In this document: positions 16,545 through 25,130 of the stretch, one piece after another
Layout of the letters: every line of letters starts with the position of its first letter
Position numbering within the stretch: position 1 is the first letter of the stretch
Translations under genes and position numbers: made by a program
Notes under the pieces: generated by a model
What the model was told of the DNA's origin: nothing
Seen by the model: only the letters and a program-made list of their open reading frames with translations
The model's database searches: none
Source: Actinobaculum suis
GTDB lineage: Bacteria; Actinomycetota; Actinomycetes; Actinomycetales; Actinomycetaceae
DNA length: 64,000 bases
Assembly: GCF_900102025.1 (NCBI RefSeq)
Contig: NZ_FNAU01000006.1
Location: forward strand, 62,001 to 126,000
Direction of reading: 5' to 3'

Positions 16545-18482
16545 CTACTGTTGCGAGCTGGGGCGGGCGCGCCCGTGGCGGTATCTCCCCCATGCTACAA
16601 CGAATATCACGCCCCCTAGCAGGTATACTCCGGCGCGAATCCACACGCTAAAACGCGCCGCGAACGTTACGTGGGTGCGCAGGCCTACCGTGGCCTGCTG
16701 GGCTTCTTCGGTCCACGTATCGGTGGTGTGGTGTACTACCCCATCGGGTTCGACGACGCCGGAGACCCCGACGGTAGAAACCTGGATAGCGGTGCGGCCC
16801 AGCTCCACCGCGCGGAAAGCCGTCATTTCAAATTGTTGCCGCGATTCGGCAGAATTCCCAAATGACGCATTATTGGTAGGCACCACCAGTAGTTGTGCAC
16901 CGTCCCGCACTGCGGTCGCAGAGATTTCTCCGTACGCTACCTCGAAACAAATCGGGGTGGCGATGCGTACCGTGCGGCCAGCTACCGGCACGTCCACATA
17001 GGCCGGGGTTTGCCCGGGAACCATATCGGTACCCACCAGGTCTACCGCAGCGGAAAACTTGCGGAAAAAATCTCGGTAAGGGATATATTCGCCAAAAGGT
17101 ACCGGGTGTTGTTTGCTGTAACTGGCGCTCACGCCTTCCTCTGGCGTCCATACCACATAGTCATTCGTGCGCCGGCGCACGGAAAAACCGTCCGTGGCAG
17201 CCGGATCGTCCCAATATTCTTGGGTGCCGAAAAGTAGCGGTACGCCGAGCCGGGTGCCGGCTGCAGTAACAATGGCCCGGGCTTCTGCGTCTTGCCGGGC
17301 GTCGAGATCGGAGGCAGATTCGGGCCATAGCATCAGGTCTATACTGCCCGGATCTATGCTGTTTGCGGTGGCGCGGGCCAGGTTTTGGGTTACTCGCAGA
17401 GCCCGTTCGCGCCCGTCTAGCGGCTGCGAAGCTGGTGCCACTTCCCCTTGGGCGAAGCCAATCCGCAAGTTTTCTGATGCGGCGCTACTAACCGGCACCG
17501 CGATTGGGGCCACGAAAATCGCGAGGCTGGAAAGAATAGCCAGTACTCCCCCAAGCCCGCGCCCGCCGCGCAGGCAGCGCGCCGCCCAATACAGGAAAAG
17601 CCCGCTACACACCACCGCGAAACTAACGAGCGGGGTGGAACCAATATGAGCGAGCCGCAATAGCGGGGTTTGGGTTTGTGAAAAAGCGAGCGTGCCCCAC
17701 GGGAGGCCACCAAAAGGCCACTGCCCGCGCAATTGTTCCCAGGCCACCCAGAGGATCGCCCCACCAGCCGCGAAAACTACCGCGGGTTTTATTTCCGCGA
17801 GAATTCCTTCTTGCTGGGGCGCGGGAATGTTGCCGGCAACATTGCGCTTCGATGCTTGGCGGTTGGAAGCTTGGCGGTTAGAAGCTTTGCGGTTAGCTGG
17901 CCGGCGATTGAATACCTTGCGGTTGGTGTTGTGATTGGGGTTGCGGTTGGTAGCGCGCGATGCGCGTAGGGCGCCTTCCAGCATTCGCCAGCCCAGGGCT
18001 GCTGGGGCAATGAATAAGGCTTCGGCAGCGGCTAAGGCAATATGCGGTAGGCGTTCCCCGGTAGAGATACCCGTCCAGGAAAGCAGCGGCAAAAAGAAGG
18101 CCAGGCCGGCCACATAACCCCAGCCCCAGGCAGCGGGCAGACTGCGGCCCGCCACTACCCCGGCAAGCAGCGCAATACCGAAGATGGCGGCCGGCCCCCA
18201 AGCAAGCGGCGCGAAACTTGCATATAGCAACAAGCCAGCCCCGATCGCACCGACCAAGCGTGCCAAGAAACGAAGCAAACCAGAAAAACCTCCCCGGCCC
18301 GTGCGGTGGGCACTATGCGTGGAATTTGCGGCAGGCTTCGGGGGCGCCGGTTTTTGGCGTGTTGGTTTCTGGGGCGCCGGTTTTTGGCTTGCCGATTTCT
18401 GGCGTGCTGCCTTTTGGCGTGCAGATTGTTTCCGCGCGCCTTGCCGGGCGCGGTTGTTTCTGGTGCCGGACTTGCGATTCAA
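16545..18482 (-). CDS. lnt: apolipoprotein N-acyltransferase
   Basis: A 645-aa membrane enzyme that adds the third acyl chain to lipoproteins. Several membrane helices precede a nitrilase domain with the Glu-Lys-Cys triad: LWPESASDLD, KQHPVPFGEYIPYR and TPICFEVAYGE; a last helix ends the protein. Start is a TTG with AGGAGG 7 bases upstream. Two low-complexity parts are unusual: a basic N-terminal tail built from about six copies of a 5-residue unit (ARQK and PAPQK variants), and an Asn/Arg/Lys-rich insert with NRQASNRQAS repeats (about residues 175-215). It sits in an operon with ppm1 downstream and helY 20 bases upstream. Confidence 0.93.
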   Translation of the reverse strand: MNRKSGTRNNRARQGARKQSARQKAARQKSASQKPAPQKPTRQKPAPPKPAANSTHSAHRTGRGGFSGLLRFLARLVGAIGAGLLLYASFAPLAWGPAAIFGIALLAGVVAGRSLPAAWGWGYVAGLAFFLPLLSWTGISTGERLPHIALAAAEALFIAPAALGWRMLEGALRASRATNRNPNHNTNRKVFNRRPANRKASNRQASNRQASKRNVAGNIPAPQQEGILAEIKPAVVFAAGGAILWVAWEQLRGQWPFGGLPWGTLAFSQTQTPLLRLAHIGSTPLVSFAVVCSGLFLYWAARCLRGGRGLGGVLAILSSLAIFVAPIAVPVSSAASENLRIGFAQGEVAPASQPLDGRERALRVTQNLARATANSIDPGSIDLMLWPESASDLDARQDAEARAIVTAAGTRLGVPLLFGTQEYWDDPAATDGFSVRRRTNDYVVWTPEEGVSASYSKQHPVPFGEYIPYRDFFRKFSAAVDLVGTDMVPGQTPAYVDVPVAGRTVRIATPICFEVAYGEISATAVRDGAQLLVVPTNNASFGNSAESRQQFEMTAFRAVELGRTAIQVSTVGVSGVVEPDGVVHHTTDTWTEEAQQATVGLRTHVTFAARFSVWIRAGVYLLGGVIFVVAWGRYRHGRARPSSQQ

Positions 18483-18502
18483 GAAGGATCCTCCTGGCGG
18501 GG

Positions 18503-21331
18503 CTACATGAGCTCGCGGCGGCGTACGGCCTCGCGCGCACGGTGCGCAATATCCGCCACCCAGGTATCTTTCCCGGCAATCATGAGCTGGCCGAGCAGGT
18601 CGATAAGCCGGCGCGCCGCGCCCACAAAATCACCGACCGGTAGCCGGGACATATCCAAACAGGTTTGCAGGCTCGCTCCCCCAGCCCAAGCCGCAAAAGC
18701 ATCCGCGCAGCCGGGCGTAATATCCGGGGTGCGGGAAATCCCGTGGCGTTCTTCTACCGCACGTAAATGGTCCGCTTCCCGCCGCGCAACCCGCGCCAAA
18801 TCAAACAGTTCGCGAGTACGTGGCGGGTAGAGGCCGAGCCTGTCGTCGCCCAAAAACATGGAAGCCCAACCGGCCATTCCCGCCGGATCCAAACACTTTT
18901 CCGGCAATGCTAGCAGGCAAGAATAGATAAGCAGATCGCCTTCGGCGTGGATTTCGCGCAGCCTTTCCGCCCCGATTCCGAGCCGTACTTTCTGGCCGGT
19001 TTGCTCCCCCGGCGTGCTTTCTGCTTCCGTATCTCTTTGCAGAACGCCAAGCTCAAGCAGTACTTGCGCGGTTGCATCAAAATCCCGGCCCGCCGAATCT
19101 TCATAACCTTGCGCGATCCGGTTGAGTTGCTCATGTGCGGTATGCAAAGAAAGCAGTTCCTGACCTTCCCGCATATGTACACCCAAACGCGGGCAAGAAG
19201 CACACGGATGGTGGGCTACTCGCACATCCCGCGGCGGAGCGTAACGGGACCATGAAAGCAACAGGTCGCGGTCGATTCCCAGATCGGCCCGTTCGGCCAC
19301 GATATCGAGAATCGAATCGGCTACTTGGTCGCGGGCTACCGGGTCGCGCATGGAAAGGCCGTGCGGCATCGTAATTGGCTCAATGGGCCGCATTTCAGAA
19401 GCCAAATCTTCTGCGTAAAGCCAGTACATATTGCCGTCCCAGTCCACGACCCGCGCGCGCAGCCCATCGGAGGAAGTAACCACTCCATAAAACAGCTCGG
19501 TTTGGAGCGAATAGGCGTAGACCATTCCGGGCCGTACCTGTTCAAAAGAATCGTAGATACGTTCCTGGTATTCGCGTTTTGCCTTGCGCCGGGCAGCTTT
19601 CCGCGCCCGCCCTAACCGGGAACGCAAGCGCATATATTCAGCTAGATCCCCGCAGTCACAGTGGAGTTTCTTTTCTTCTTCCGCGATCCGGCGCCGAATT
19701 CTTTCCATTCTGGCCACCACACCGCCCAGCTCCGCATTACGTTGATATTGCGCAAATGACCGGTTCACCAAATCCCGTGCCGCCGCATAAGAACGGTCCG
19801 CGAGCAGGTTGACAACCGTGTTATAAGAAGTTTGGAAAGCGGAAAGTAAGGGTTCGACTTTCCCAGAACCAAGGTCTGCTAAATGGTAGGGGTCGGTGTC
19901 TGCGTTAGCGACGACGACGGCGTACCCCACCTTGTCTTTCCCGCGCCGGCCTGCCCGGCCAATCAACTGGGTGTATTCGGTGGCCGTCAAATCCACAAAT
20001 TCTGAACCGTTCCACCGGTGAAGTTCTTCGAGGACGACGCTACGCACCGGCATATCAATCCCGAGCGCCAAAGTGCCCGTGGCATAAACAATGCGCAGCA
20101 AACCCCGTTCCATAAGTTTTTCGGTGAGCTCTTTCAAAGGTGGATACACCCCGGCATGGTGGGCACCATAACCGCGGATCAGAGCGCGCACGGCCCGGTC
20201 AAAACCAACCGCCTGCAAGTCTGATTCGCTCAAGCTTGCCCGTAATTCTCGAGCCGCCGCCCGAATTTCGGATTGTTCGTGCGGCGTCGTAAGCGTAATA
20301 TCGCGGCGCACTAGAGCTTCCACGGCTGCATCGCACCCTTTGCGGGAGAAAATAAACTCAATCGCCGGGAGCATTCCGCGTTCTTCCAACATGGAAATAA
20401 TGCGCCGTCGGTCGCGTGCTTCCAACCGGCGCGGACGTTCCCCAGCGCGGCGGCGTTGCCCCAAGGAGCTAACGAGCGCGTTGGAAGGCTGGGGCGTTTC
20501 CGCGGCGGCGGCAGGCGCGGAAGCATCAGTGGATTCACCAGTGGAATCACCTGGAGAATCACCAGTGGAAGCATCCGCAGAAGTATCCGTAGGAGCATCT
20601 GCAGCTGCGGTGCCGCCTGCAAGCCGCGGCGCGGTACCTTTGGCGTACAGCGGCAGGAGGCGCGTACCTGTGGAAACATATTGTTCGAGCGGCACGGGCC
20701 GAGTCTCGGAAACTATAAGTTCTGTGGGCCCGCGCACGGAACGCATCCAGGAAGCTAATTCTTCCGCATTCGCAATCGTGGCAGATAGGGAAGCCAGGCG
20801 AATATGCTCCGGCAAGGAAAGAATTGTTTCTTCCCATACCGGGCCGCGGTCCGGATCTGCCAAGTAGTGGACTTCATCCAAAATGGCGTACCCGAAATCT
20901 TCAATTTCCGGATCGGCATGCAAAAGCATATTGCGAAGAACTTCCGTGGTTACCACAATGATTTGAGCTTCCCGGTTGATAGCTTGATCGCCGGTGAGTA
21001 GCCCCACGTGTTCTGCGCCCAGCGTTTCTTTCAGCTCGGCATATTTCTGGTTTGAGAGGGCCTTGATCGGAGCGGTGTAAACGCAACGTTTTTCTGCGGC
21101 GAGTGCCAAATAGACCGCGCAGTGGGCGATCACGGTTTTCCCGGACCCCGTAGGTGCACACACCAAAACGTCACGGCCGCGCGCTAAAGCTTGGCAGGCT
21201 TCTACCTGAAAATCGTCGAGGGTTATACCGCGCGCCGCGTATCCTTCCACATAATCCTTGATTAGTAAGGATTGATTTGCCACCGGTTTTTCCTCAGCTT
21301 TCTTCATTTCGTGTATTTGGTGCGTCGCCAT
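18503..21331 (-). CDS. helY: Ski2/Mtr4-like DEAD/DEAH-box RNA helicase HelY
   Basis: A 942-aa superfamily 2 helicase. It has Walker A APTGSGKT near residue 58, ILDEVHYL (motif II), SLSATIANAE (motif III), and QLIGRAGRRGKD (motif VI), followed by a long helical region typical of HelY. A Ser/Thr/Asp/Gly-rich insert of about 40 residues (STGDSPGDSTGEST) splits the two RecA domains and is encoded by short repeats. Start revised to the ATG at 21331, overlapping the pafC end by 38 bases; an ATG at 21307 is an alternative. In mycobacteria helY lies downstream of pafBC and tatAC; here tatA and tatC are absent from between. Confidence 0.92.
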   Translation of the reverse strand: MATHQIHEMKKAEEKPVANQSLLIKDYVEGYAARGITLDDFQVEACQALARGRDVLVCAPTGSGKTVIAHCAVYLALAAEKRCVYTAPIKALSNQKYAELKETLGAEHVGLLTGDQAINREAQIIVVTTEVLRNMLLHADPEIEDFGYAILDEVHYLADPDRGPVWEETILSLPEHIRLASLSATIANAEELASWMRSVRGPTELIVSETRPVPLEQYVSTGTRLLPLYAKGTAPRLAGGTAAADAPTDTSADASTGDSPGDSTGESTDASAPAAAAETPQPSNALVSSLGQRRRAGERPRRLEARDRRRIISMLEERGMLPAIEFIFSRKGCDAAVEALVRRDITLTTPHEQSEIRAAARELRASLSESDLQAVGFDRAVRALIRGYGAHHAGVYPPLKELTEKLMERGLLRIVYATGTLALGIDMPVRSVVLEELHRWNGSEFVDLTATEYTQLIGRAGRRGKDKVGYAVVVANADTDPYHLADLGSGKVEPLLSAFQTSYNTVVNLLADRSYAAARDLVNRSFAQYQRNAELGGVVARMERIRRRIAEEEKKLHCDCGDLAEYMRLRSRLGRARKAARRKAKREYQERIYDSFEQVRPGMVYAYSLQTELFYGVVTSSDGLRARVVDWDGNMYWLYAEDLASEMRPIEPITMPHGLSMRDPVARDQVADSILDIVAERADLGIDRDLLLSWSRYAPPRDVRVAHHPCASCPRLGVHMREGQELLSLHTAHEQLNRIAQGYEDSAGRDFDATAQVLLELGVLQRDTEAESTPGEQTGQKVRLGIGAERLREIHAEGDLLIYSCLLALPEKCLDPAGMAGWASMFLGDDRLGLYPPRTRELFDLARVARREADHLRAVEERHGISRTPDITPGCADAFAAWAGGASLQTCLDMSRLPVGDFVGAARRLIDLLGQLMIAGKDTWVADIAHRAREAVRRRELM

Positions 21332-22541
21332 ACCCTGACGTACCTCCAGAATCCGGCGCGGGCGCCGGGCTTGCCAGCTCGCCGGGCCCGGGCACGTTTC
21401 CCGCCATTCGGGCAAACCTCGCGGCAACTTCGCGGGCCACCCAGGCCGGCTGGATTTCTACCAAAGCCTCCCCTACCTGCGCTAGGAAAGTCATGAGCCA
21501 GGCGAGGGAACGCGCCCTAAAGGCTATCGTGGTTTTCCCTTCCCCGGCGGCGGTGGCACGCGCCCCCGCCAAGGCCTGTACAGCCCACCGGCCTGCCGCC
21601 GTTACCGTGATGACAATATCAAGACCTTCCGGCTCCCACCCCTCACCGGCTTGCGGGGCCGCTTTTTCCCGCGCCCACTGGGCTATTTCTCGACTTTCTT
21701 GCAGCTCACGCACCGTGGCAGCAGAGCGTGAGCGCGGCTGGGCAATTCGGTCCAACCGGAAATAGCCTACTTGCCACTCGCCCGCCTCGGGCGTTGCGGC
21801 TACCGGGCATCGATCCTCGGCTAGCGTTTCCCCTGCCGATTGCGGTTCACGAAATGCCGCGCACAGCAACGGATTCACGCCGGCCACAATCTGTGCGGGA
21901 ATAGCGTAAATACGCCGCGCCCGTGCTCCTTCGGTAGCCGTTGCCGCCGTCATATAGGAAAATTCGACGCCGGCGCAGGCACTTTTCGGATCTGCGGGCA
22001 CCTGTTCGGAATCGATATCCGCCAAAGCTTCGTTGAGCACGGTAATTACTTCCGGGGCGGCCACCAGATGCGGCTCATCCCAAACAGCGTCCGCAAAACC
22101 CGCCTGCGCCAAAGCCTGCGTAATTTGCTGCCGGGTATCCCGCAGGGCCGTACCCACCGCACTTTCCGGCGTTATTTCTAGCAAGGAATCAATGAGTGCC
22201 ACAATAATTAGCGCCTCATCCAACCCGAAATACAATCTTTGCGGTTCTCCGCGCAAAGACACATACGACTCCGCACTCGCTTTCCGAAATTCCTCTACTT
22301 CCGCGGATACTTCCGCGGAACTTTCCAGCGGATCGGGTAAATCCAGGTAGAAAGGAATAATCATATTGACCGGTTCGGCCATATTCGCTTTCCACAACAG
22401 ATTCAAAGCCCGCTTCCAAGAAATCCCGAAGCGTTGCCCAAGTTCTGCCAAAGTAGCAGGCCCGTGCGAACCCAAATAAGTGAGCATGGACGTCATGAGC
22501 ACCAAATTATTGATTCGCGGGGTGCGGCGCGGTTTACTCAC
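21294..22541 (-). CDS. pafC: WYL-domain transcriptional regulator PafC
   Basis: A 415-aa protein with an N-terminal helix-turn-helix (LGSHGPATLAELGQRFGISW) and a WYL domain in the second half (YAIPAQIVAGVNPLL). With PafB it forms the PafBC activator of the LexA-independent DNA-damage response in mycobacteria. Start revised: a GTG at 22541 follows GAGGAGG by 6 bases and overlaps the pafB stop by 8 bases, which implies translational coupling. The 3' end overlaps helY. Confidence 0.87.
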   Translation of the reverse strand: MSKPRRTPRINNLVLMTSMLTYLGSHGPATLAELGQRFGISWKRALNLLWKANMAEPVNMIIPFYLDLPDPLESSAEVSAEVEEFRKASAESYVSLRGEPQRLYFGLDEALIIVALIDSLLEITPESAVGTALRDTRQQITQALAQAGFADAVWDEPHLVAAPEVITVLNEALADIDSEQVPADPKSACAGVEFSYMTAATATEGARARRIYAIPAQIVAGVNPLLCAAFREPQSAGETLAEDRCPVAATPEAGEWQVGYFRLDRIAQPRSRSAATVRELQESREIAQWAREKAAPQAGEGWEPEGLDIVITVTAAGRWAVQALAGARATAAGEGKTTIAFRARSLAWLMTFLAQVGEALVEIQPAWVAREVAARFARMAGNVPGPGELASPAPAPDSGGTSGYGDAPNTRNEES

Positions 22542-23667
22542 TTTCTGCCTCCTCACCCGCAAAACCATTTTTGCCTGCAGCGCTGCCCTTAGCGCTGGCC
22601 GCACAGACTTGCGCTACGTGAGCGAGCCGCGCCTCCCATTCTTGCCGTACCTCTTGCGGCCGCAGAATCTGCACATCCGGCCCGTAAAAAACTAGGTCCT
22701 CAAATAGACTATTGCGCGGCAAAGCCGCGTATTCATAAGCTTCCCAGATTTGCGTCTCTGCCGTACCAGCGCCCATTTCAAATCCGTGCCCGGAAGCAGT
22801 TTGAGGTGCCGTATCTGGCGCGGCTGCTGAGAATTGCCGCAGGTAGGTGCCGCGGGCGGCAAGCGGCGCGGCACAACCGCGCCGGATCGCTAATTCTACT
22901 TTTGTGCCCGTGGAAAGCGCGCTATCTACCTGAGCGCGCCGATGTACGGCCGGGCCTATCACCCGCACACTTCCCGTCACAATCCGATCCACGCGGAAAG
23001 TACGCGACTGAAACTTACGGGACTGCGGCCCCGGTTTATCTGCCGCTTCCCGATCCGCATAGCGCGCCACCCCAGAAACATAGAAAGCGTCATAGTGTTC
23101 CTCAATACTCCACGGTTCGAACTCGTAACTGCGATATTGGCCAGGCGCGCGCTCATACTCAAAACTCACGCGCCGTTCGGTTTGCAAAGCGCGCGCCAAA
23201 CTCAACACTTCATCTCCACTAGGAATACTCGCCTGCGTGAACCAACCCGCTGCCGTACCCGCACCTGGCGCCTGGCCCGCACGGGCTGGCGCGGTGGGCG
23301 TAGTCTCCTGCGCCTCGGAAAGCATTTTGGTAAGGCCGGTGCGGGCCGCACCGGCTCGCACATCGTGGCCAGGCAGGGCAGAAATCAACGCCCGAATAAT
23401 ACCGGCACCGAGCACTCCCACATCGGCAACCACCGGCGTCGTACGCGAAAGTTCGTAACGATCATCCTCCACGATCACCGCATACCCGCTATTCCGCAAG
23501 GTTTCCACGTCACGCTCAAACATGCGTTGCCGGCTTTCCCCAGCCGGCCGGGACCGATAGGCAGGTATTTTTTCCAAAAGCTGCGCGCGGGTAATCCCAG
23601 GATGCGCGGAAATAGACTCCAGGAGCGCTAACTGGCGCTCCCCCGCCTCACGCTGGCCTCGACTCAT
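22534..23667 (-). CDS. pafB: WYL-domain transcriptional regulator PafB
   Basis: A 377-aa partner of PafC. It has an N-terminal winged helix-turn-helix (HPGITRAQLLEKIPAYRS, then RMFERDVETLRNSGYAV) and a WYL domain (FEPWSIEEHYDAFYVSG). Start revised from 23742 to the ATG at 23667, which gives a normal MSRGQREAGERQ start. It has no Shine-Dalgarno but TAAGCT 7 bases upstream, fitting a leaderless message. Pup, pafA and proteasome genes, the usual neighbours, are not next to it, so the pair probably serves DNA-damage signalling alone. Confidence 0.87.
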   Translation of the reverse strand: MSRGQREAGERQLALLESISAHPGITRAQLLEKIPAYRSRPAGESRQRMFERDVETLRNSGYAVIVEDDRYELSRTTPVVADVGVLGAGIIRALISALPGHDVRAGAARTGLTKMLSEAQETTPTAPARAGQAPGAGTAAGWFTQASIPSGDEVLSLARALQTERRVSFEYERAPGQYRSYEFEPWSIEEHYDAFYVSGVARYADREAADKPGPQSRKFQSRTFRVDRIVTGSVRVIGPAVHRRAQVDSALSTGTKVELAIRRGCAAPLAARGTYLRQFSAAAPDTAPQTASGHGFEMGAGTAETQIWEAYEYAALPRNSLFEDLVFYGPDVQILRPQEVRQEWEARLAHVAQVCAASAKGSAAGKNGFAGEEAESE

Positions 23668-23743
23668 ACCGCCCAGCTTAGGCCATACGTTCCCGATTGT
23701 GCCGCGCCGCCGCACGCGGTGGAAGGGCCCGCTCCCAATCACA

Positions 23744-23749
23744 TAGAGT
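23744..23749 (+). promoter_or_regulatory. -10 element for leaderless DUF3866 mRNA
   Basis: TAGAGT ends 6 bases before the GTG at 23756, and no Shine-Dalgarno is present. On the other strand TAAGCT (23680-23675) precedes the pafB ATG by 7 bases, so the two divergent genes both appear leaderless with about 88 bases between starts. Confidence 0.5.
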
Positions 23750-23755
23750 TAGCCC

Positions 23756-24889
23756 GTGATGAAGTGGCGTGAAGGTACGGTTTTACGGTTACGAGGCACG
23801 TGGTCGCAGTGCGCCGAATACGAGGTGGCACTTACCGCGCCGCCCGCTACGGAAGACGCCGCCCGCGGGCGGGCATTAGCCTATCTGCCTCTCGTGGGCA
23901 AGCCCGAACCTGGAGACCGCGTGCTCTTACAGGTTTCAGCTTATGAACGCGAGCTGGGCACCGGCGGGTACATGTTTATTTGTGCCATCCCGGACCGGCT
24001 CCCGGCCGATCCACCCAATTCACCCGGCCATATTGTGAAGGCCCGCTATACGCCCATGCAGTACTTGACGCTCGGCGTCGACGAACAAGAATCTCCCTAC
24101 CACGAACTGTTACGGGACGCCGATTCGCTAGAGGGAATGCCGGTAATCGTGGCTGATTTGCATTCTGCGCTACCGGCCGCCGTAGCCACTTTGCGGGCGG
24201 CGCGGCCCACTGCGCGTATTGCTTACGTGATGGACGACGGCGGCGCCCTTCCCGCTTGGTTTTCCCAAACCGCCACAAGGCTGCAGGAAAACGGCCAGAT
24301 TTTAGGCACGATTTCGTGCGGGCAAGCTTTCGGTGGAGATCTGGAAGCCGTCAATATTTACACCGGGCTTTTGGCCGCAAAATGGGTGTGGCAGGCAGAC
24401 GTTGCCATAATCTCGCAAGGTCCGGGAAATTTGGGGACCGATACCCGGTGGGGTTTTTCGGGTACCAGCGCCGGCGAAGCAATCAACGCCGTAAACGCAC
24501 TGGGCGGGCAAGCAATTGGCCTGTTGCGCATGTCTAGCGCCGATCCGCGCGAACGCCACTTGGGCCTTTCCCACCACACTTTGACTACGCTCACGCGGAT
24601 AGCGCTCACCCCGGCTCTCTGCCCGGTGCCGCAACTAGACGATAGCGAACTATGCCAGCTGGTTGGCCCGCGCGCCCGGGAACTAGCCCGGGAACGTTTA
24701 GGGCTCCTCTTCGCCCATCCGCGCCTGCAAAGAGTAGACGTGCCGGTAGCAAAACTCCTCGGCCCGCTAGAAACTTCCCCGGTACCTTTGCGGACTATGG
24801 GCCGCGGGCTACACGAAGATCCCCTAAATTTCTTGGCCGCCGGCGCGGCCGGGCAGGTTGCCGCCGAACTGTTAGAGATAGATAGATAG
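23756..24889 (+). CDS. DUF3866 family protein
   Basis: A 377-aa protein matching the actinobacterial DUF3866 family, usually found beside the paf/tat/helY region. The function is unknown. Visible features are an N-terminal beta-rich domain (WREGTVLRLRG), a central segment GMPVIVADLHSALPA, a glycine-rich ISQGPGNLGTDTRWGFSG and LSHHTLTTLTRIALTPA. No membrane helix or signal is seen. The start is GTG (23756) or the next codon ATG (23759), leaderless. The last codons GAG-ATA-GAT-AGA-TAG lie in a GATA microsatellite that continues past the stop. Confidence 0.85.
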   Translation: MMKWREGTVLRLRGTWSQCAEYEVALTAPPATEDAARGRALAYLPLVGKPEPGDRVLLQVSAYERELGTGGYMFICAIPDRLPADPPNSPGHIVKARYTPMQYLTLGVDEQESPYHELLRDADSLEGMPVIVADLHSALPAAVATLRAARPTARIAYVMDDGGALPAWFSQTATRLQENGQILGTISCGQAFGGDLEAVNIYTGLLAAKWVWQADVAIISQGPGNLGTDTRWGFSGTSAGEAINAVNALGGQAIGLLRMSSADPRERHLGLSHHTLTTLTRIALTPALCPVPQLDDSELCQLVGPRARELARERLGLLFAHPRLQRVDVPVAKLLGPLETSPVPLRTMGRGLHEDPLNFLAAGAAGQVAAELLEIDR

Positions 24890-24902
24890 ACAGATAGATA
24901 GG
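24875..24902 (+). repeat. GATA microsatellite over the DUF3866 stop codon
   Basis: GA(GATA)n with one GACA interruption spans the final codons EIDR, the TAG stop (24887-24889) and 13 bases beyond. A 4-base period gives a TAG in each frame. Slippage here would change the C-terminus by one or two residues. Confidence 0.9.
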
Positions 24903-24942
24903 CGGCAAAACGGGCCGCAAACCTGCCGGCCGGGCGTCATGT

Positions 24943-25050
24943 GGTGGCACTGCGCTTCCCTGGTGGCACAGTGCTCCCCCGGTGGTACTGTGCTCCCCTG
25001 GCGGCACAGTGCTCCCCCGGTGGTACTGCGCTTCCCTGGTGGCACCGGCC
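24943..25050 (+). repeat. 19-bp tandem array (5.7 copies)
   Basis: Units GGTGGCACAGTGCTCCCCC and variants start at 24943, 24962, 24981, 25000, 25019 and 25038. It joins directly to the 20-bp array at 25051-25130, which shares the GGTGGCACC core. Together they fill the gap between DUF3866 and the MFS gene. Confidence 0.92.
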
Positions 25051-25130
25051 TTACGCGGTACCAGCAGGCCTCATGCGGTGGCACCGGGCGTCATGCGGTG
25101 GCACCGGGCGTCAGGCGGTGGCAACTGGCT
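25051..25130 (-). repeat. 20-bp tandem array that includes the MFS stop codon (4 copies)
   Basis: Plus-strand units TCATGCGGTGGCACCGGGCG at 25071-25090 and 25091-25110 are identical. The unit 25111-25130 is the coding 3' end of the MFS gene (stop TGA = TCA at 25111-25113), and 25051-25070 is a diverged copy with TTA (TAA) in the stop position. Confidence 0.92.
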
